The position numbers and the translations under genes were made by a program. Of a stretch of 64,000 nucleotides of DNA, positions 15,901 to 57,536 are shown piece after piece; position 1 is the first letter of the stretch, and each line of letters starts with the position of its first letter. The DNA comes from Lota lota (lineage: Eukaryota > Chordata > Actinopteri > Gadiformes > Lotidae), in NCBI GenBank assembly GCA_026745465.1, contig JACYXH010000410.1, positions 682,501 to 746,500 of the forward strand, in the 5' to 3' direction. Under the pieces are notes generated by a model that did not search any database, was not told where the DNA came from, and saw only the letters and a list, made by a program, of their open reading frames with translations.

Positions 15901-18900
15901 TTCGCAGCAAGCTGAGCTCCCTAAACGAAGACTACAAGAAAAACCGGGAGGAGTACGAGGATGCCCAGAACGCCATCGTCAAGGAAATAATCACCATCGC
16001 CTCAGGTGAGGAGAGTTAAGATTTCAACCAATCACCTGCTCTCTCTAAGCGGTGGGGTTGGGTTTAGGTTTTCATGCGTTGTTTCACAAGTCAGTCACTC
16101 GTGCTTTGGCTTTCATGTGCAAAAAACAAATGGGACGTGAAGGGGCCTTTTGACATGATTGGGACATTTTTCTTTTTCTATTTGATTAAAGCTACTTGGG
16201 CAATAAGACCCAGGTTTGATTCCGACCTGCAGCCGTATGCTACATATCACTCCCTCTATCACTTTCCTGTCCGTAAAAGCACAAGAGCTTATACAATCAT
16301 TTTATAAATGTGGTATTTTCAATACCAATAATGAAAGTACTTCATCGTGTTACTTTCTCCATATGAATCTTATCGTGTGTGTATGTCCGTCGGTGTCCGT
16401 GTCCAGGCTACGTGGACCCCCTGCAGACGCTGAGCGACGCAACGGCACAGCTGGACGCGGTGGTGAGCCTGGCAGCCGCAGCGGTCTCAGCACCCGTGCC
16501 CTACGTAAGGCCCCGCCTCCTGGCGCCAGACGGCCCGCGGCGGCTGGAGCTGCGGCAGGCGCGCCACCCCTGCATGGAGACAGACGCTGATGCGGCCTTC
16601 ATCCCCAACGACATCAGCTTCACCCGTGGCGAGAAGAGCTTCTACATCATCACAGGTGAGCTATTTTAGGGGTGACCTCGAATTTTGGACGATTTGAATC
16701 TTCGATAGACTATTGGCTCGTTCTAGTTTCTATTCCCTGCGCTGGTGGGTAATACGCTGGTATTCACCAGTGTGATTTCAGTTGATTATTTTTCGTCATT
16801 GTTATTAATTTTTACCATGTACTCTCCCCCTGTCCCGCAGGTCCCAACATGGGGGGCAAGTCGACGTTCATCCGGCAGGTGGGCGTGATCGCTCTGATGG
16901 CTCAGATCGGCAGCTTTGTGCCATGCGAGAGCGCTGAGCTGAACGTGATCGACAGCGTCCTGGCCAGGGTGGGGGCCGGGGACAGCCAGGTCAAGGGGGT
17001 GTCCACCTTCATGTCGGAAATGCTGGAGACCGCCACCATTCTGAGGTGAGGGGGCGCCCCACATACACACTTATGCACAAATACACTCGTTTTTTCCCGC
17101 TGTGGCAGTGAAGGTTGAAATGATGAATAAATTAATAAATTTTGCGCCTATCTTTTGTAGTCATTCCAATTTTTATTGGTCATCATTTACTGGTCCCTGT
17201 ATTGTTGTCCAAATTATCAAACTGCTCACTAGATTATTCGAATACCACTTATTGTCAGTAAACCGCCTGTGTTAAATTGCCCCATGAGGGACAAATAAGG
17301 TATTTGAATTGAAGAGATGTGAACGTAAAAACAAGATATTGACACTCCAAGGAGAGGGGACAGGATAGTGCAGCGGTGGCTAAGGTGTTTGACCCATATC
17401 CTGTCTGCTCAATGACTAAAATCCTTCACACCAAGTCATGTTGTGGGGACAGCATTGCGATTCCATGTGTCCCTCCCTCCTTCAGGTCCGCCACGGAGGA
17501 CTCCCTCATCATCATCGACGAGCTGGGCCGCGGCACCTCCACCTACGACGGCTTCGGCCTGGCGTGGGCCATCAGCGAGCACGTGGCGTCCCGCATCGGC
17601 TGCTTCTGTCTGTTCGCCACGCACTTTCACGAGCTGACGGCGCTGGCCGCGCAGTACCCTGCTGTGCGCAACCTGCACGTGACCGCGCTCACCACCCAGG
17701 GCACGCTCACCATGCTGTACCGGGTGAAGCCAGGTGGGTGACCGAGGCGTGTGGTGTGGCCGGTATACCGCGTCGTTTGAGAGGAGTACTGAACAAGGAG
17801 GGTGGGTTCAGTGGGTCTCTGTCCTGAGCTAGGCTTTGCTTCTTTGGAAGTTAATTGATGATGCATTTCTGTAACTATAGCATCAATGTGTTATTGTAAA
17901 ACCCATTAAAGGTGCTGTAGGTAAGATTCAAGCGTTGTAAAGAGAGCAGAAAGAGCACGATTTTGAAACCAAGCCACCCAAAGAAAACGTCCTCCCTGTC
18001 TCTGCCATTGAAAAGCGTTGCATTTCACACAGATGCTGTGATTGACGGACAAGATGAATTCCCCGAACTATTTAGGGAAGAGATGTGCTGATTAGTCTGA
18101 AGTTAGCCGGGAGTGGTCGAAAATCTAAAGTGGCTTATACAGGGACAGGCGCAGTCAACCTGACAGATATCCTCACAGCGCATTACACTCACTAATAGCT
18201 GGCTGATGGCCATGCTATTTCTAACTAATTACTCTAATTATAGTTCTTTAATCTTAGCTACAGAACCTTTTAATAGTTGACGCATTTTGGGAAATACCTC
18301 ATCATATACTAACTTGTATTCTAAACCCCATTATGGGCATGAGACCTTAGACACTGGTCTAACACACTGCAAACTCAACAACCTCATCTGTATACATTTG
18401 TGCCTTTTTTGTATATTTTATTTTGACAATGTCCTCAACATACATTGCTTTCTTCCTCCCTGGTTTGTATCACGCCATGCGTGCAGGTGTGTGCGACCAG
18501 AGTTTCGGGATCCATGTGGCCGAGTTGGCCTGCTTCCCGCCATCTGTGGTTGCCATGGCAAAAGAGAAGGCAGCAGAGCTGGAGGAGTTTCAGGAGCCTC
18601 CAGATGAGGAGGCGGGGCCTGAGGCCAAGAAACGCTGCACAGACAAGCTGGTATACTGATGGGATTTCACATTGAAACTATAGCGTTAATAATGGCTGAC
18701 TGGGGTACAACCACAGAATTGGTGTAAAGTCCTGGGTTTTAACGGTCACCGTCCTGCTCCCAATGTCTGAGGGTCCTTTATGATATTCTGGTAACGGTTA
18801 GGGTTACCAGAATACCATCCCCAAAAAAATGTATTGTCATTTTGGACAAATGCATCTCCCAAATGGTAAGGTAAATTTTACATTCTCCCCAAAACCTGCA

Positions 18901-19286
18901 GAATAACTGCTAAATCACATTGCTTGGATTACTGCGGTGTTAAATTGTCTTTCGGTGACCAAATCACCACAGTATCTAACAGTGTCCGATGGCTGCCAAA
19001 TATAACATGCTATCAATAGTACCATGACCCCTGCCAATCATCATGATACATGCTAGCACACTGGAAGAAACAAGCCCCCTTGAAGCTGTTGTCTTCTGAT
19101 TTCCCTCAGGCTGGCGAGAACATGATCCAGGACTTCCTGGAACAGGTAAAATCACTTCCTGCCGCCACCATGAGCGACGATGAGGTGAAAGCAAAGATAA
19201 GGAGGATGAAAGAGGAGCTGGCAGCCAAAAACAACGGTTACATTGCCGAGATTCTGGCCCATTGTGGGCCATCTGTCAAGAGTTGA
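9192..19286 (+). CDS. msh2: MSH2, DNA mismatch repair protein (MutS homologue 2)
   Basis: Sixteen exons: 9192-9399, 9588-9736, 10161-10445, 10910-11056, 11461-11610, 12160-12293, 12994-13193, 13917-14026, 14179-14302, 15336-15486, 15908-16005, 16407-16655, 16841-17045, 17486-17733, 18487-18650, 19110-19286. They join in phase to 932 aa (human 934), and most exon lengths equal the human ones. The N-terminus [19 protein letters not shown] begins the mismatch-binding domain; connector, lever and clamp domains follow; the ATPase has Walker [10 protein letters not shown] (669-677, Lys675) and Walker [16 protein letters not shown] (Asp748, Glu749), numbered as in human. MSH2 pairs with MSH6 or MSH3 to recognise mismatches and insertion loops in the nucleus. 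Exon 15 is about four residues shorter than in human. Tail-to-tail with fbxo11. Several introns carry GT repeats right at the acceptor. Confidence 0.97.
10811..10905. repeat. (GT)n microsatellite directly before the msh2 exon 4 acceptor
   Basis: About 94 bases of pure GT run into TTCAG and exon 4 at 10910, replacing a normal polypyrimidine tract. Shorter GT runs sit before exons 7 (12953-12986), 9 (14159-14171) and 11 (15882-15900). Confidence 0.95.
13611..13916. repeat. 30-bp minisatellite ending in the msh2 exon 8 acceptor
   Basis: About nine to ten copies of a unit containing TTGTGTTGGGGTAATGTAAT and ATTGGGTCTG; the final copy reads GGTCTGTTGTGTTGCAG and is itself the 3' splice site of exon 8 at 13917. 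A 177-residue reading frame on the minus strand is a product of this repeat. Confidence 0.9.
15008..15135. repeat. Three tandem 43-bp copies in msh2 intron 9
   Basis: The unit starts CAACATGAATATAGTCTTTA; copies 1 and 2 are near-identical, copy 3 diverges at its end. Confidence 0.85.
16160..16290 (+). repeat. Possible SINE fragment in msh2 intron 11
   Basis: Box-B-like CAGGTTTGATTCCGACCTGC followed by CACTTTCCTGTC, resembling a tRNA-derived head. No tail seen. Confidence 0.3.
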
Positions 19287-19409
19287 AGACGTCCAGGACA
19301 AATGTTTTCTACCCTGTTTCAGTCCATCGCCTGTATATACCATTAACTTAGAGAAACGCATGCGAGTAACAAACATCCCTTTTCTGTCATTTAGAACTGT
19401 AGGTTATGT

Positions 19410-19415
19410 AATAAA
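19410..19415 (+). terminator. Polyadenylation signal of msh2
   Basis: AATAAA, 124 bases after the msh2 stop. Confidence 0.6.
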
Positions 19416-19883
19416 GAAGTTGAAAGAACCATTATGCTCCTCCCTTCCTTTTGGTCAGTCACCTTTTTATTTGTATCGATTCTCCTGAGTGATTAACGGC
19501 TACCCAAAAACAAGTGATTGTTTCAAGACTGGTGGGGGGTGAAAAATCACAGCTACATACTGGACCACAAATGGAGGACATACATCTGGCCAATTAGATT
19601 ACTGGGCATCGCAATATATATCCCACACAAGTGTAACTTATCTGTTCTTAGTGTTTCATTAATCATAGCATGGGGAAAAAAAGCCCCTGAAAAAATGTGT
19701 TTACTTACATAATTTATACAATACTCACTCTAGGAGAGGGATGTTTTATACAACTAGTCTGTCAGGCCTGGGTGATGCAGTGTATCAAATAGCAGTCAGC
19801 AAACTCCTGATTGGTCGACCACCAGGCGGTGACAGAATGGGCAGGGGGAACTCACGACAAACACTTTTTTGATCTAATAAAGT

Positions 19884-19889
19884 TTTATT
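19884..19889 (-). terminator. Candidate polyadenylation signal of fbxo11
   Basis: TTTATT on plus (AATAAA on minus), followed by the pyrimidine/purine-rich context expected near a cleavage site; other candidates are possible. Confidence 0.4.
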
Positions 19890-20692
19890 TTCTTAGAAAT
19901 GACCAGTTTCCTTTTATCTTTTTTTGCCTTTCTAGGAAATTAACCCCCCTTTTTTTTATTTTATTCTGACTAGCATCTACATATTGGTTATTGAATACTT
20001 CACAATATATTAAGTCTAGATGTTATGGTACATGCATACGATCCAGGCTGCATGAGGAGCCACAGTCACCACGATACACAGGAGAGGTGGGGGCGGGGGG
20101 GGGGGGGGGGAGGAAGACAGCAGACCAGCCCATCCATTCCAGTTGCAAGGAGCTTGGATGCCTCCTATCGAAAAGCCTCTCCAGAGAAAATGACTGCATG
20201 AACTTAACACACACATACACACACGCACACACACACACACACACACACAACTTCTCACACACACGCACACATACACACAAACCTTTATACAAGTGTGGAG
20301 CTCCTCCACCTGCCATTTAAGATAATATTACTGGAGAGGATATTTTTTTTTTAAACTTTTTTTAGTTTAGTGTTTTAACGAGATTCTCTTTCACAGAAAG
20401 AACTGAGTTCACTGGGACGTCTGAGCCACTGCTGGAAGCATGGTGGTGGTGGTGGTGGGGGGGGTGGAGTAGGGTGGGGAGAAAGGGGTGCTAACCAAAA
20501 GAAAAAAAAATTATAATATCAATAATTATAATAATATATAATAAAATAAAAGACATTCAAATACAGTTCATTTTTTTGCCTTGAAAATACAAAACTACAT
20601 GAGAAAGCATTTAAAATCAAATCCATTGATCGGAATAACAAAACAAAAAAAGCCCAAGTGCTCTGTCACACACACCCACAAGTCTTGCTTTC

Positions 20693-20858
<166 letters not shown>

Positions 20859-21535
20859 CTACATCTGCCCATCCATTAACCAGTTACAACTGCCAGGGCA
20901 ACCAATGAGGACAGCAGCTGAGAGGAGGCAGGAAACCTCTTCATGGCAGTTCTTAAGAAGCGAACAGTGCGCCTCCAGAAAGCAGGCTACGGCTGGGGAC
21001 TTGGGGGGGGGGTGGGATGGGGGGGGAGGTATGGGAGTCGGGAGATGCGGAGCAGGTGGGTTGTGTGTGGATCCTTTCTACGTTCCCCCCCCACCCCATC
21101 CCCCTCCTCAAAGCGGTCCATACTGAAACGCTTCCATTTCTTCTCTGGGCACCGACAACTGCATTAAGAAAATGTCTTGGCGCGAGGGGAAATCTCATGT
21201 GGCCATTCAGCGAGCATCGAAATCAAGTTTTGTCCTCTTGCGCTCCTCTGGCTCCCTCTAGGGGTAGGCTGCCACTGCAGCACCACCACCACTACAACCA
21301 CCCCCAGCACCCCTGGGGTTCCGCAGCCATGGCCTACTCGGCCTACATGGCCCGGTCCGAGAGCGCCGCCAGCGCAGAGTCTCTCTGTGGGTCCACGCGG
21401 CTGCAAGCGGGTGTCCACGTGTGTTGTATGCAAACCATGTCATGTGTGAGCGTCTCCCAGTCTCTGTGTGGGTCCTGTGGAGATGGATGGAGGGATGGAT
21501 GCTATGGCTCTGTGACGTGTGGATGGTGCAAAGAG

Positions 21536-21536
<1 letters not shown>

Positions 21537-21592
<56 letters not shown>

Positions 21593-21604
21593 TATGTGTG
21601 TGTG
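21537..21604. repeat. (GT)n microsatellite 20 bases past the fbxo11 stop
   Basis: GT run with one interruption, just downstream (gene strand) of the stop at 21624. Confidence 0.9.
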
Positions 21605-21623
21605 TTGTACTGCAGGCCTGGGC

Positions 21624-32008
<10,385 letters not shown>

Positions 32009-32260
32009 TTGGGGAGTTGGTCGTTCAAAAATACAACGCTTTCCTCGACCGCCTGTGTCTAATTTTAACACTCGACCCAAACTAATACTCCCACAGACTC
32101 TGTGCCAAACACACCCAAACAATTACGACGGAAAACAGCTAATATTTAGGGTGTAATTGCTATTCTACGTACTATTGCTGCTACCCCTTATTGCTCCTCT
32201 GTACCAGCTCCGTCTCAATATCTAGCAGGAGGAGCCATTAACCCACACGGGGAAACAATC
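32009..32260 (-). promoter_or_regulatory. fbxo11 5' UTR and promoter region
   Basis: The sequence around and upstream of the fbxo11 start, and the first 400 bases of intron 1, are richer in GC and CpG (CGGCC, CGCGG, CTCGCTCGCC) than the flanking AT-rich DNA, as in a CpG-type promoter. No TATA box recognised. Confidence 0.4.
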
Positions 32261-33070
32261 GCGAGAAAAAAAATAGCAGAATATCCCTGCCACCAATCAC
32301 ATAGCATAGCTTATATTGTCATCCAGTGCTGACCAATCAACAACTCTGTATCAAACTACTCGACTGGTCGGATGGCGATCTGGGTCTAAATATTGGTTCT
32401 GATAATTTTTTCGATGAATACTGTACGTTATAGTCATATATTACTGGACATAAGAGAAATAGATTTGAAGAAATATTAGCTGATTTTCAATTACACGGTG
32501 AACGTGGTTAAGATAATTGTACGGAAATAATACATTTTCTTTCTTTTTGGATAGGCTAAATTCCATTCCATTCAAATGATAAGGCTTATAAGTAATTATG
32601 AGACAAATATGTTTTTACCAGAGATACAATTACCACATTATTATTATGTCCAGGAAAGATGTAAAGGAAAATTCATAAGGACTTAGGCAAAGACAACCGC
32701 GGTCCTAAGAGAATCCGACTGCACTTACTCTAGGCTACGTCATTATGCGACGGTGGATATTATGGACGTGGGTCTGCCGTGATGAAACTACAATGTTCCG
32801 AAGATGGACTACAAAAGGCGCATGTTAAGATACCTTGCCCGTGCGTTCTTACCGTGTTGTTTTATGCAGACTGCATACACATGGACAACCCGGTGAAAAA
32901 GTATTCAATACCAAGGTTCGAATTTAAATTAAAATGTTAATAAAGGCTCCTTGGCACAAAAGTGAAGCAAAATGGTTGTTACATTGAGAAATGCAGCATA
33001 TGGTACACTTAAATACTTCCATGTCATTTCACTCAGTTAGGAACCACCCAAAGAAAGGAGCCTGGAGGCT

Positions 33071-33072
<2 letters not shown>

Positions 33073-33101
<29 letters not shown>
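33073..33101. repeat. Poly(C) run
   Basis: About 28 uninterrupted C on the plus strand. Confidence 0.95.
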
Positions 33102-33808
33102 AGACTTTAAATGGAACAGTACTTGGGATGCGACTGATGACGTTTCACAAGTCCACAATAACACAAGTACAGAAAACAACACAGATTGAGAATGGGCTTG
33201 GGTGTCAGTGGCGACATTCCCTGAAAGAATCACAAGCGTTGCAGTTAGTGTTGCATTTTCCATCACAGACGTGTTCCTCAACTCACTTGTGTGTGAAGCA
33301 GTCTCTGCTAGCGTTGCCAGGAAACCAACTGCCATCTGACAGACGTCACAAAGGCGACACTGTTTGGATCTCTGGGAAGTGATGTCCAAAAACACACCTG
33401 CAATTACTACTTATCGCCATAGGTGCTGCCAAAGAGAACGAAACGGAAATCGTAGAGATTGCTACTTTAACCCAATGTTTACATTTAACCGAATGGTTAT
33501 GGTTGGCCATTCAGTCATCAATCACTCAAGTCAGTCATCGTCACTTATTAGTTACAAAAAAATTGAAATAGACCTGGGCCTGGTGTCGAGTGGTCTATAG
33601 TGGTCTATAGTTGTTTGTAGTGTTATTAATGTATTATTTGCTATAACAGAGTGTAAGGGTTATGGGTTAGGTTATTGTATTGTAGTTCAGTTCTTGTTAA
33701 TCAAAGTTACTCTGGTTGCACTGGTACACCATCTCCAATCCTTTCACTTTTAGCATTTTTTCATTGTTTTCTCCTCATTCATTTAGTTTTGTTTTTTTCT
33801 TTAGAGGT

Positions 33809-34094
33809 GTGAGATAGGAGGAGACGCTGCAGCTATTCAAAGACAGAGCAGAACCCAGGTAAGGTTTTCATGATACTGTATCTTTTAATGGTTGTTTATT
33901 TTATGTTTCAACAGGAGAGGCTACACAGGAGCAGACCAGCACCAGGGCCGGCGAGGGCCCGAGGGGCAGGGGGTCAGGAAAAGTCACCCACGAGGGGGCC
34001 CAGCAGGGCAACACGGTCAATAAAACCCATGTGGAATAAAAAAAGTGTGAAGAATTCCCGGATACTCCTTTATAAAACAAACACATCTAAATGA
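33809..34094 (+). other. Possible exon pair of an unidentified transcript
   Basis: A strong pyrimidine tract and acceptor (TTTTTTTCTTTAG) precede 33806, an exon-like segment ends CAGAACCCAG before GTAAGG at 33859, and a second acceptor (TTTCAACAG) is followed at 33915 by a GC-rich stretch coding for RSRPAPGPARARGAGGQ in the frame open across the junction. AATAAA signals follow at 34019 and 34037. I recognise no protein; it may be non-coding or the 3' end of a short gene. Confidence 0.2.
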
Positions 34095-34449
34095 AGATAA
34101 AGGAGAAATTAAGAGCAGTCAATAATAATCTGGTTAGAACTTGGGAGGGATGATTTGAACACACACTCAGGCACACACACTTTCACATATAATAAATCAT
34201 GAATGAATAAATATTAATAAATAACGATTAAACAAGAATAAAAGCCACACAGCAAATATCAATGATTGCATGAATAAAAGTGCTGGTTCATGGAATAAAA
34301 AAGTCAAACAACAAGAATGATAAAAGAGTAAGATGGTAAAATACACACAGAAGAAAATGTATTAAGTGAAGAAGGATAAGTGCTGGAATAATAAGAGAAT
34401 ACATAGTATAAATAAAAACCTTTCATACACCGCATACACACCCACATTC

Positions 34450-35230
34450 ATTAAGAGTTAGGGCTACGGTCAGAGTTAGGGTTAGTGTTAGGATTTAAGG
34501 TTTTTGGTTCTAGGGTTTCATTTTTGGGTTAGGGTTTACTATCAGAGTTAGGTTTTAGGGATTGGTTTTTTGGTTCTAGAATTTGATATGAAGGTAAAGT
34601 TTCCTATTAGGATTTATGGTTCCATTTTATTTTCTAGGATTGGATATTAGCTTTATGGTTTCCTATTAGAGTTTTGTTTTCAGTTCTAGAGTTTAGTATT
34701 AGGGTTAGGCTTTCCTATTAGGGTTCAATTTCAGGGTTTGGTTTTAGGGTTAGTGTTTCCTATTATGGTTTGGTTGTTGGTTCTAGAGTTTGGAATTAAG
34801 GTTAGGGTTTCCTTTTATTGTCAGGTTTTACAGTTAGTTTTTGTTTTTAGGGTTTCCTATAACAGTCAGGTTTGAAGATTTGATGTTTGGTTCTACGGTT
34901 TGGTTCTAGGTTTTCGTACTAGGGTTAAGTCTTGCTATTAGGGTCAAGTTATAGGGTTTGGTTTTTGGTTCTAGGGTTTGACGCTTTGGTTTCCTCTTAC
35001 AGTCAGGTTTAAGGGTTGGTTTTTGGTTCTAGGATTGGATGACGGTTTCCTATTAGGGTCAGTTTTTAGGGTTTGGTTAGGGTTTCTTATGAGGTTCAGG
35101 TTTTAGGGTATGGTTTTTGGTTCTAGGGTTTGTATAAGACTTAATGTTTCCTATTAGGGTCAGGTTTTAAGGTTTAGTTTTGGGTTCTAGGGTTTGGTAT
35201 TAGGGTTAGGAATTCTTATGGGTCAAGGTT
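34450..35230. repeat. Degenerate TTAGGG-rich minisatellite
   Basis: Roughly 780 bases made of imperfect units of about 55-65 bp built from GGGTTAGGGTTT, TTCCTATTAGGGTCAGG and GGTTCTAGGGTTTGG. TTAGGG hexamers occur repeatedly but not in pure tandem. Confidence 0.8.
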
Positions 35231-36290
35231 AAAACCCCTTATGAGGGCAAGGTTGAGAAGCACTTTTTTAAATAAAGCAATAAATGTGTAAAAAGCAGAT
35301 ATTTATATGAAGGCACATCTTTAGGCTTTGGTGGTGGTCAGTAAGTAATTGTGTTCAGGATCATCTTATTCTCAAGTAGACTATCCCAAAAACAATGTAT
35401 GTGCTAAAATACCTGCAAAAAAATACATCTAGTTCATTCAAAGCTGAAACGTACGATATGCCCTTGTTCTCTTTAGCTTCTATTTTAACTTGCCCTGTAA
35501 TCAGGGCACATTTGAAAATAAGTGTAACTTCTCAGTGTCTTTCCTCTTGAATAAAGGTTTTGATTGAAAACCAGAAATGTAGGAACAGTACACGAGGAAT
35601 GCTGGTATAGTCGAGGAAAATAGGTCAGAACAATAACATTTATTATATTCAATATTAAACTATTAGATCTATAGTGAAAATTGTTTCCTATGAATCCGAA
35701 GTAAATCCAGAGCTATGCTGCCCTCTGACATTTAAAACGTATCAATACACGTGTCTAAAGAGGCCTATTGAATACAACACCAACAGCATTTAAAATGTAG
35801 AAAATGTAAACAAAATGGATACGGTTAGGTGGGCTAAGAAATTGAGATATTCAAATACACCAGACACGTTTTTCCCTTCTATTTACTAAACGTTATGTAG
35901 GCCAGGGCTATAGTTGTCAGGGATGTACCACGACCACCAGCAATGAGTTACAGCTGGCTGGTCCTGACACCTTAACCTAATACCCACAAACAATCTCGAA
36001 CATAATACCTAAACGTAACTAATTTGTATTTCCTATAACTACCACAAGATGGCAGAAAAGGCCGTTCTTATTTCAGAACATTTCCATAGTTGTCTCACAA
36101 TAAGACCCGGGGGGGAAAAAAACAATGCAAACGTTTCCCTTGTATTTAAAAAGTAAATGTAATGCATACAAAGAATAGAAACATCACAATTCATACATAA
36201 TTTCTTCATAAAATTGTTTCTTATGTATTTGCTTTTTCCACAAGATTCAATGTTTAAATCCAATTACTTTACTATGCTTACCTTTTTACA

Positions 36291-55237
<18,947 letters not shown>

Positions 55238-55560
55238 CTGCGGCTCGCGGCTCTAGTCCATGTTCCAGAAATAACCCGGAATCCCCTCCTGGCGACGACC
55301 CCCCGGCGCGTCGTACTGTCGTTCCTCACAAGAGTTCTCCTGGCACGTCTACTGTTTTTCAAATCACAGCCACTTCCTCGGATCTCCGTGTGTCGGTGTT
55401 CCGCGAGTCGGTAGTGCGAGCGTGACAGCGGGGGGAGGCCGGAACGGGGAGTGTCCGTGACTCCGCCCGCCCGGACTGAACTGTCATGTCCTCCCAGCAC
55501 GAGCGCACGCCACCGAGCCACTCGCGCTTCACGCAACTGAAATACCGCGCGTGTTTCTGT
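55238..55560 (-). promoter_or_regulatory. erbb2 5' UTR and proximal promoter
   Basis: GC- and CpG-rich sequence directly upstream of the erbb2 start (CCCCCGGCGCGTCGTACTG, GCCCGCCCGG, GAACGGGGAG), contrasting with AT-rich flanks. A GC box-like CCGCCCGCCC lies at 55464-55473. No TATA box near the start seen. Confidence 0.45.
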
Positions 55561-55877
55561 TTGTTATGAGTGTTTATATTAGTGCATCGTCTTTTTATAC
55601 CAATGCCTATACATACAGTGAAGCCACAGTTAGTAGTAGGGCCTATCATTAACTGTATATGTTATAGTCTTATTGTATCATATGTAGTATTTCTGGGGGA
55701 CTCTGTATGCTGCAAACTGAACTGGCTCCATTGTCAGGACGGTTTGCGTTACAGCGGGCCAGCCTGGTTCTCATGTCGTCAGAAGAGGAAGAATAAGCTC
55801 TATTCATGGTCTCTCTCCCGCTCCCCACCCACTGCAGCCGGGTCAGAGTCCACGCTGCTGCCCGGCTACTAGAGAAC

Positions 55878-56016
<139 letters not shown>

Positions 56017-56163
56017 ATGGAATTGACAGTTTCACATCAATTCCATAACTTTCAGCACAACCCCGGGCCAAATCAACCAAATTTACCAGACATATGGGCC
56101 TGCAGATACACGACCAGTCCACTGGGAGGAAGCAGACACAATTCAAGAGCATTTCTACTTCTT

Positions 56164-56310
56164 ACTATTTAGTCATTTAGCAGACGCTTTAATCCAAAGC
56201 GACAGTGATGTGATGTCATTTAGGAGCAGTAAATGGTTAGGGCAACTTGCTGAATGATAACTACAGGGAGACTGCGGACATTAGCGTTCAAATCCACCAA
56301 CCATCTCTTT
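56164..56310 (-). repeat. SINE (minus orientation) upstream of erbb2
   Basis: TTTAGTCATTTAGCAGACGC and TCCAAAGCGACAG form the tail (reverse complement GCGTCTGCTAAATGACTAAA), TAGGAGCAGTAAATGGTTAG the middle block and GCGTTCAAATCCACC the box-B-like head. The same blocks occur in the other two SINEs of this window. Confidence 0.65.
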
Positions 56311-56625
56311 AATAGTGATACAGTGTATTTAACCATCTCTTTAACAGTGATAGTGTATTTAACCATCTCTTTAATAGTGACATGTATTTAACCATCTCTA
56401 TAGTAGTGATAGTGTATTTAACCATCTCTATAGCAATGATAGTGTATTTAACCCTCTCTATAGCAGTGATAGTGTATTTAACCTTCTCTATAGCAGTGAT
56501 AGTGTATTTAACCCTCTCTATAGTAGTGATACATTGATTTTACCATCTCTTTAGCAGGGAGTGTATTTAATCATTTCTACAGTAGTGATAGTGTATTTAA
56601 CCATCTCTATAGCGGTGACTGTATA
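56311..56625. repeat. About 30-bp minisatellite
   Basis: Around ten units of TAGTGATAGTGTATTTAACC followed by ATCTCTATAG-type sequence. Confidence 0.9.
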
Positions 56626-56698
56626 AATATAAATAATGCAACAGGGTTTTATGAATGAATAATTAACACAGTGACAAAGAATGTGGCAAACAAGAACA

Positions 56699-56704
56699 CT
56701 TTAT
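56699..56704 (-). terminator. Candidate polyadenylation signal of pgap3
   Basis: ACTTTATTG on plus reads CAATAAAGT on the gene strand. It implies a 3' UTR of about 1.7 kb; nearer non-canonical signals cannot be excluded. Confidence 0.35.
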
Positions 56705-57418
56705 TGTCCCATTTCTTCAAACATTTTTTTCAAAGTTTTCATGTGCGAGGGGGATAGAGGGAGGAGTGATGAGGAGGTGGGGGCCGCAGGCAGCAGGCAG
56801 TGGTGGCAACATAGTGATGTAAAAAAAGGAGCCAGGAAGTGAGGTCATTACACCTCAGAAGGTGGTTACGTTTATGAAAGTTACGGGAGTCGTTGGCCAT
56901 ATGTTCACTCCGTCCTTCAATCATCTTCGTCATCATCATTATTATCATCATCACCACCACCATTATCTTCCTCCCTAACAACAGTGTTGGAGGTGTTTGT
57001 TCTTGCAGATCGTGGTCTCCAACGTGTCATCAGGACTGTTACCTGATCAGCAAACCACTACAGGACTTAGTGTACATCCATCATCTACTCCATCTGATGC
57101 AATGGCCATCTGTCACCATGACAACCCCCCCAACACCTTCACATATACTGCCCCCCCCCCCCCCCTTCTAACTCTGAGCAAAGCGAAAATCCTCTCAGCC
57201 AATAAATCTCTCTCTCTCTCGGTCACTCACACAAAAACAACTTATTTCAAAAAGGAAAGGCACGGGCAGCACTGTGCATCACAAACATGCATTCTACTCT
57301 GGTACACCTGGTGCATACTGGTACAGGTGCTTACTGGTATGGTTGCGTACTGGTACAGGTGTGTGTAAAGTGCATGATCTTATGAACAACTGATGCGGCG
57401 GTTTAGAGTGATGAGCAC

Positions 57419-57536
<118 letters not shown>

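Larger units (their letters stand above)
32261..36290. other. fbxo11-erbb2 intergenic region
   Basis: AT-rich spacer between the fbxo11 promoter and the erbb2 3' UTR. Contents: poly(C) run 33073-33101, a possible cryptic exon pair at 33809-34094, and a telomere-like degenerate minisatellite at 34450-35230. No confident protein-coding gene. Confidence 0.6.

Noticed and set aside
33128-33382. 84-codon plus-strand frame near the poly(C) run
   Set aside because: No conserved motif, no splice context, and it overlaps the equally unconvincing minus-strand frame.
34450-35230. True chromosome end
   Set aside because: Units are degenerate and interspersed, and single-copy genes continue on both sides.
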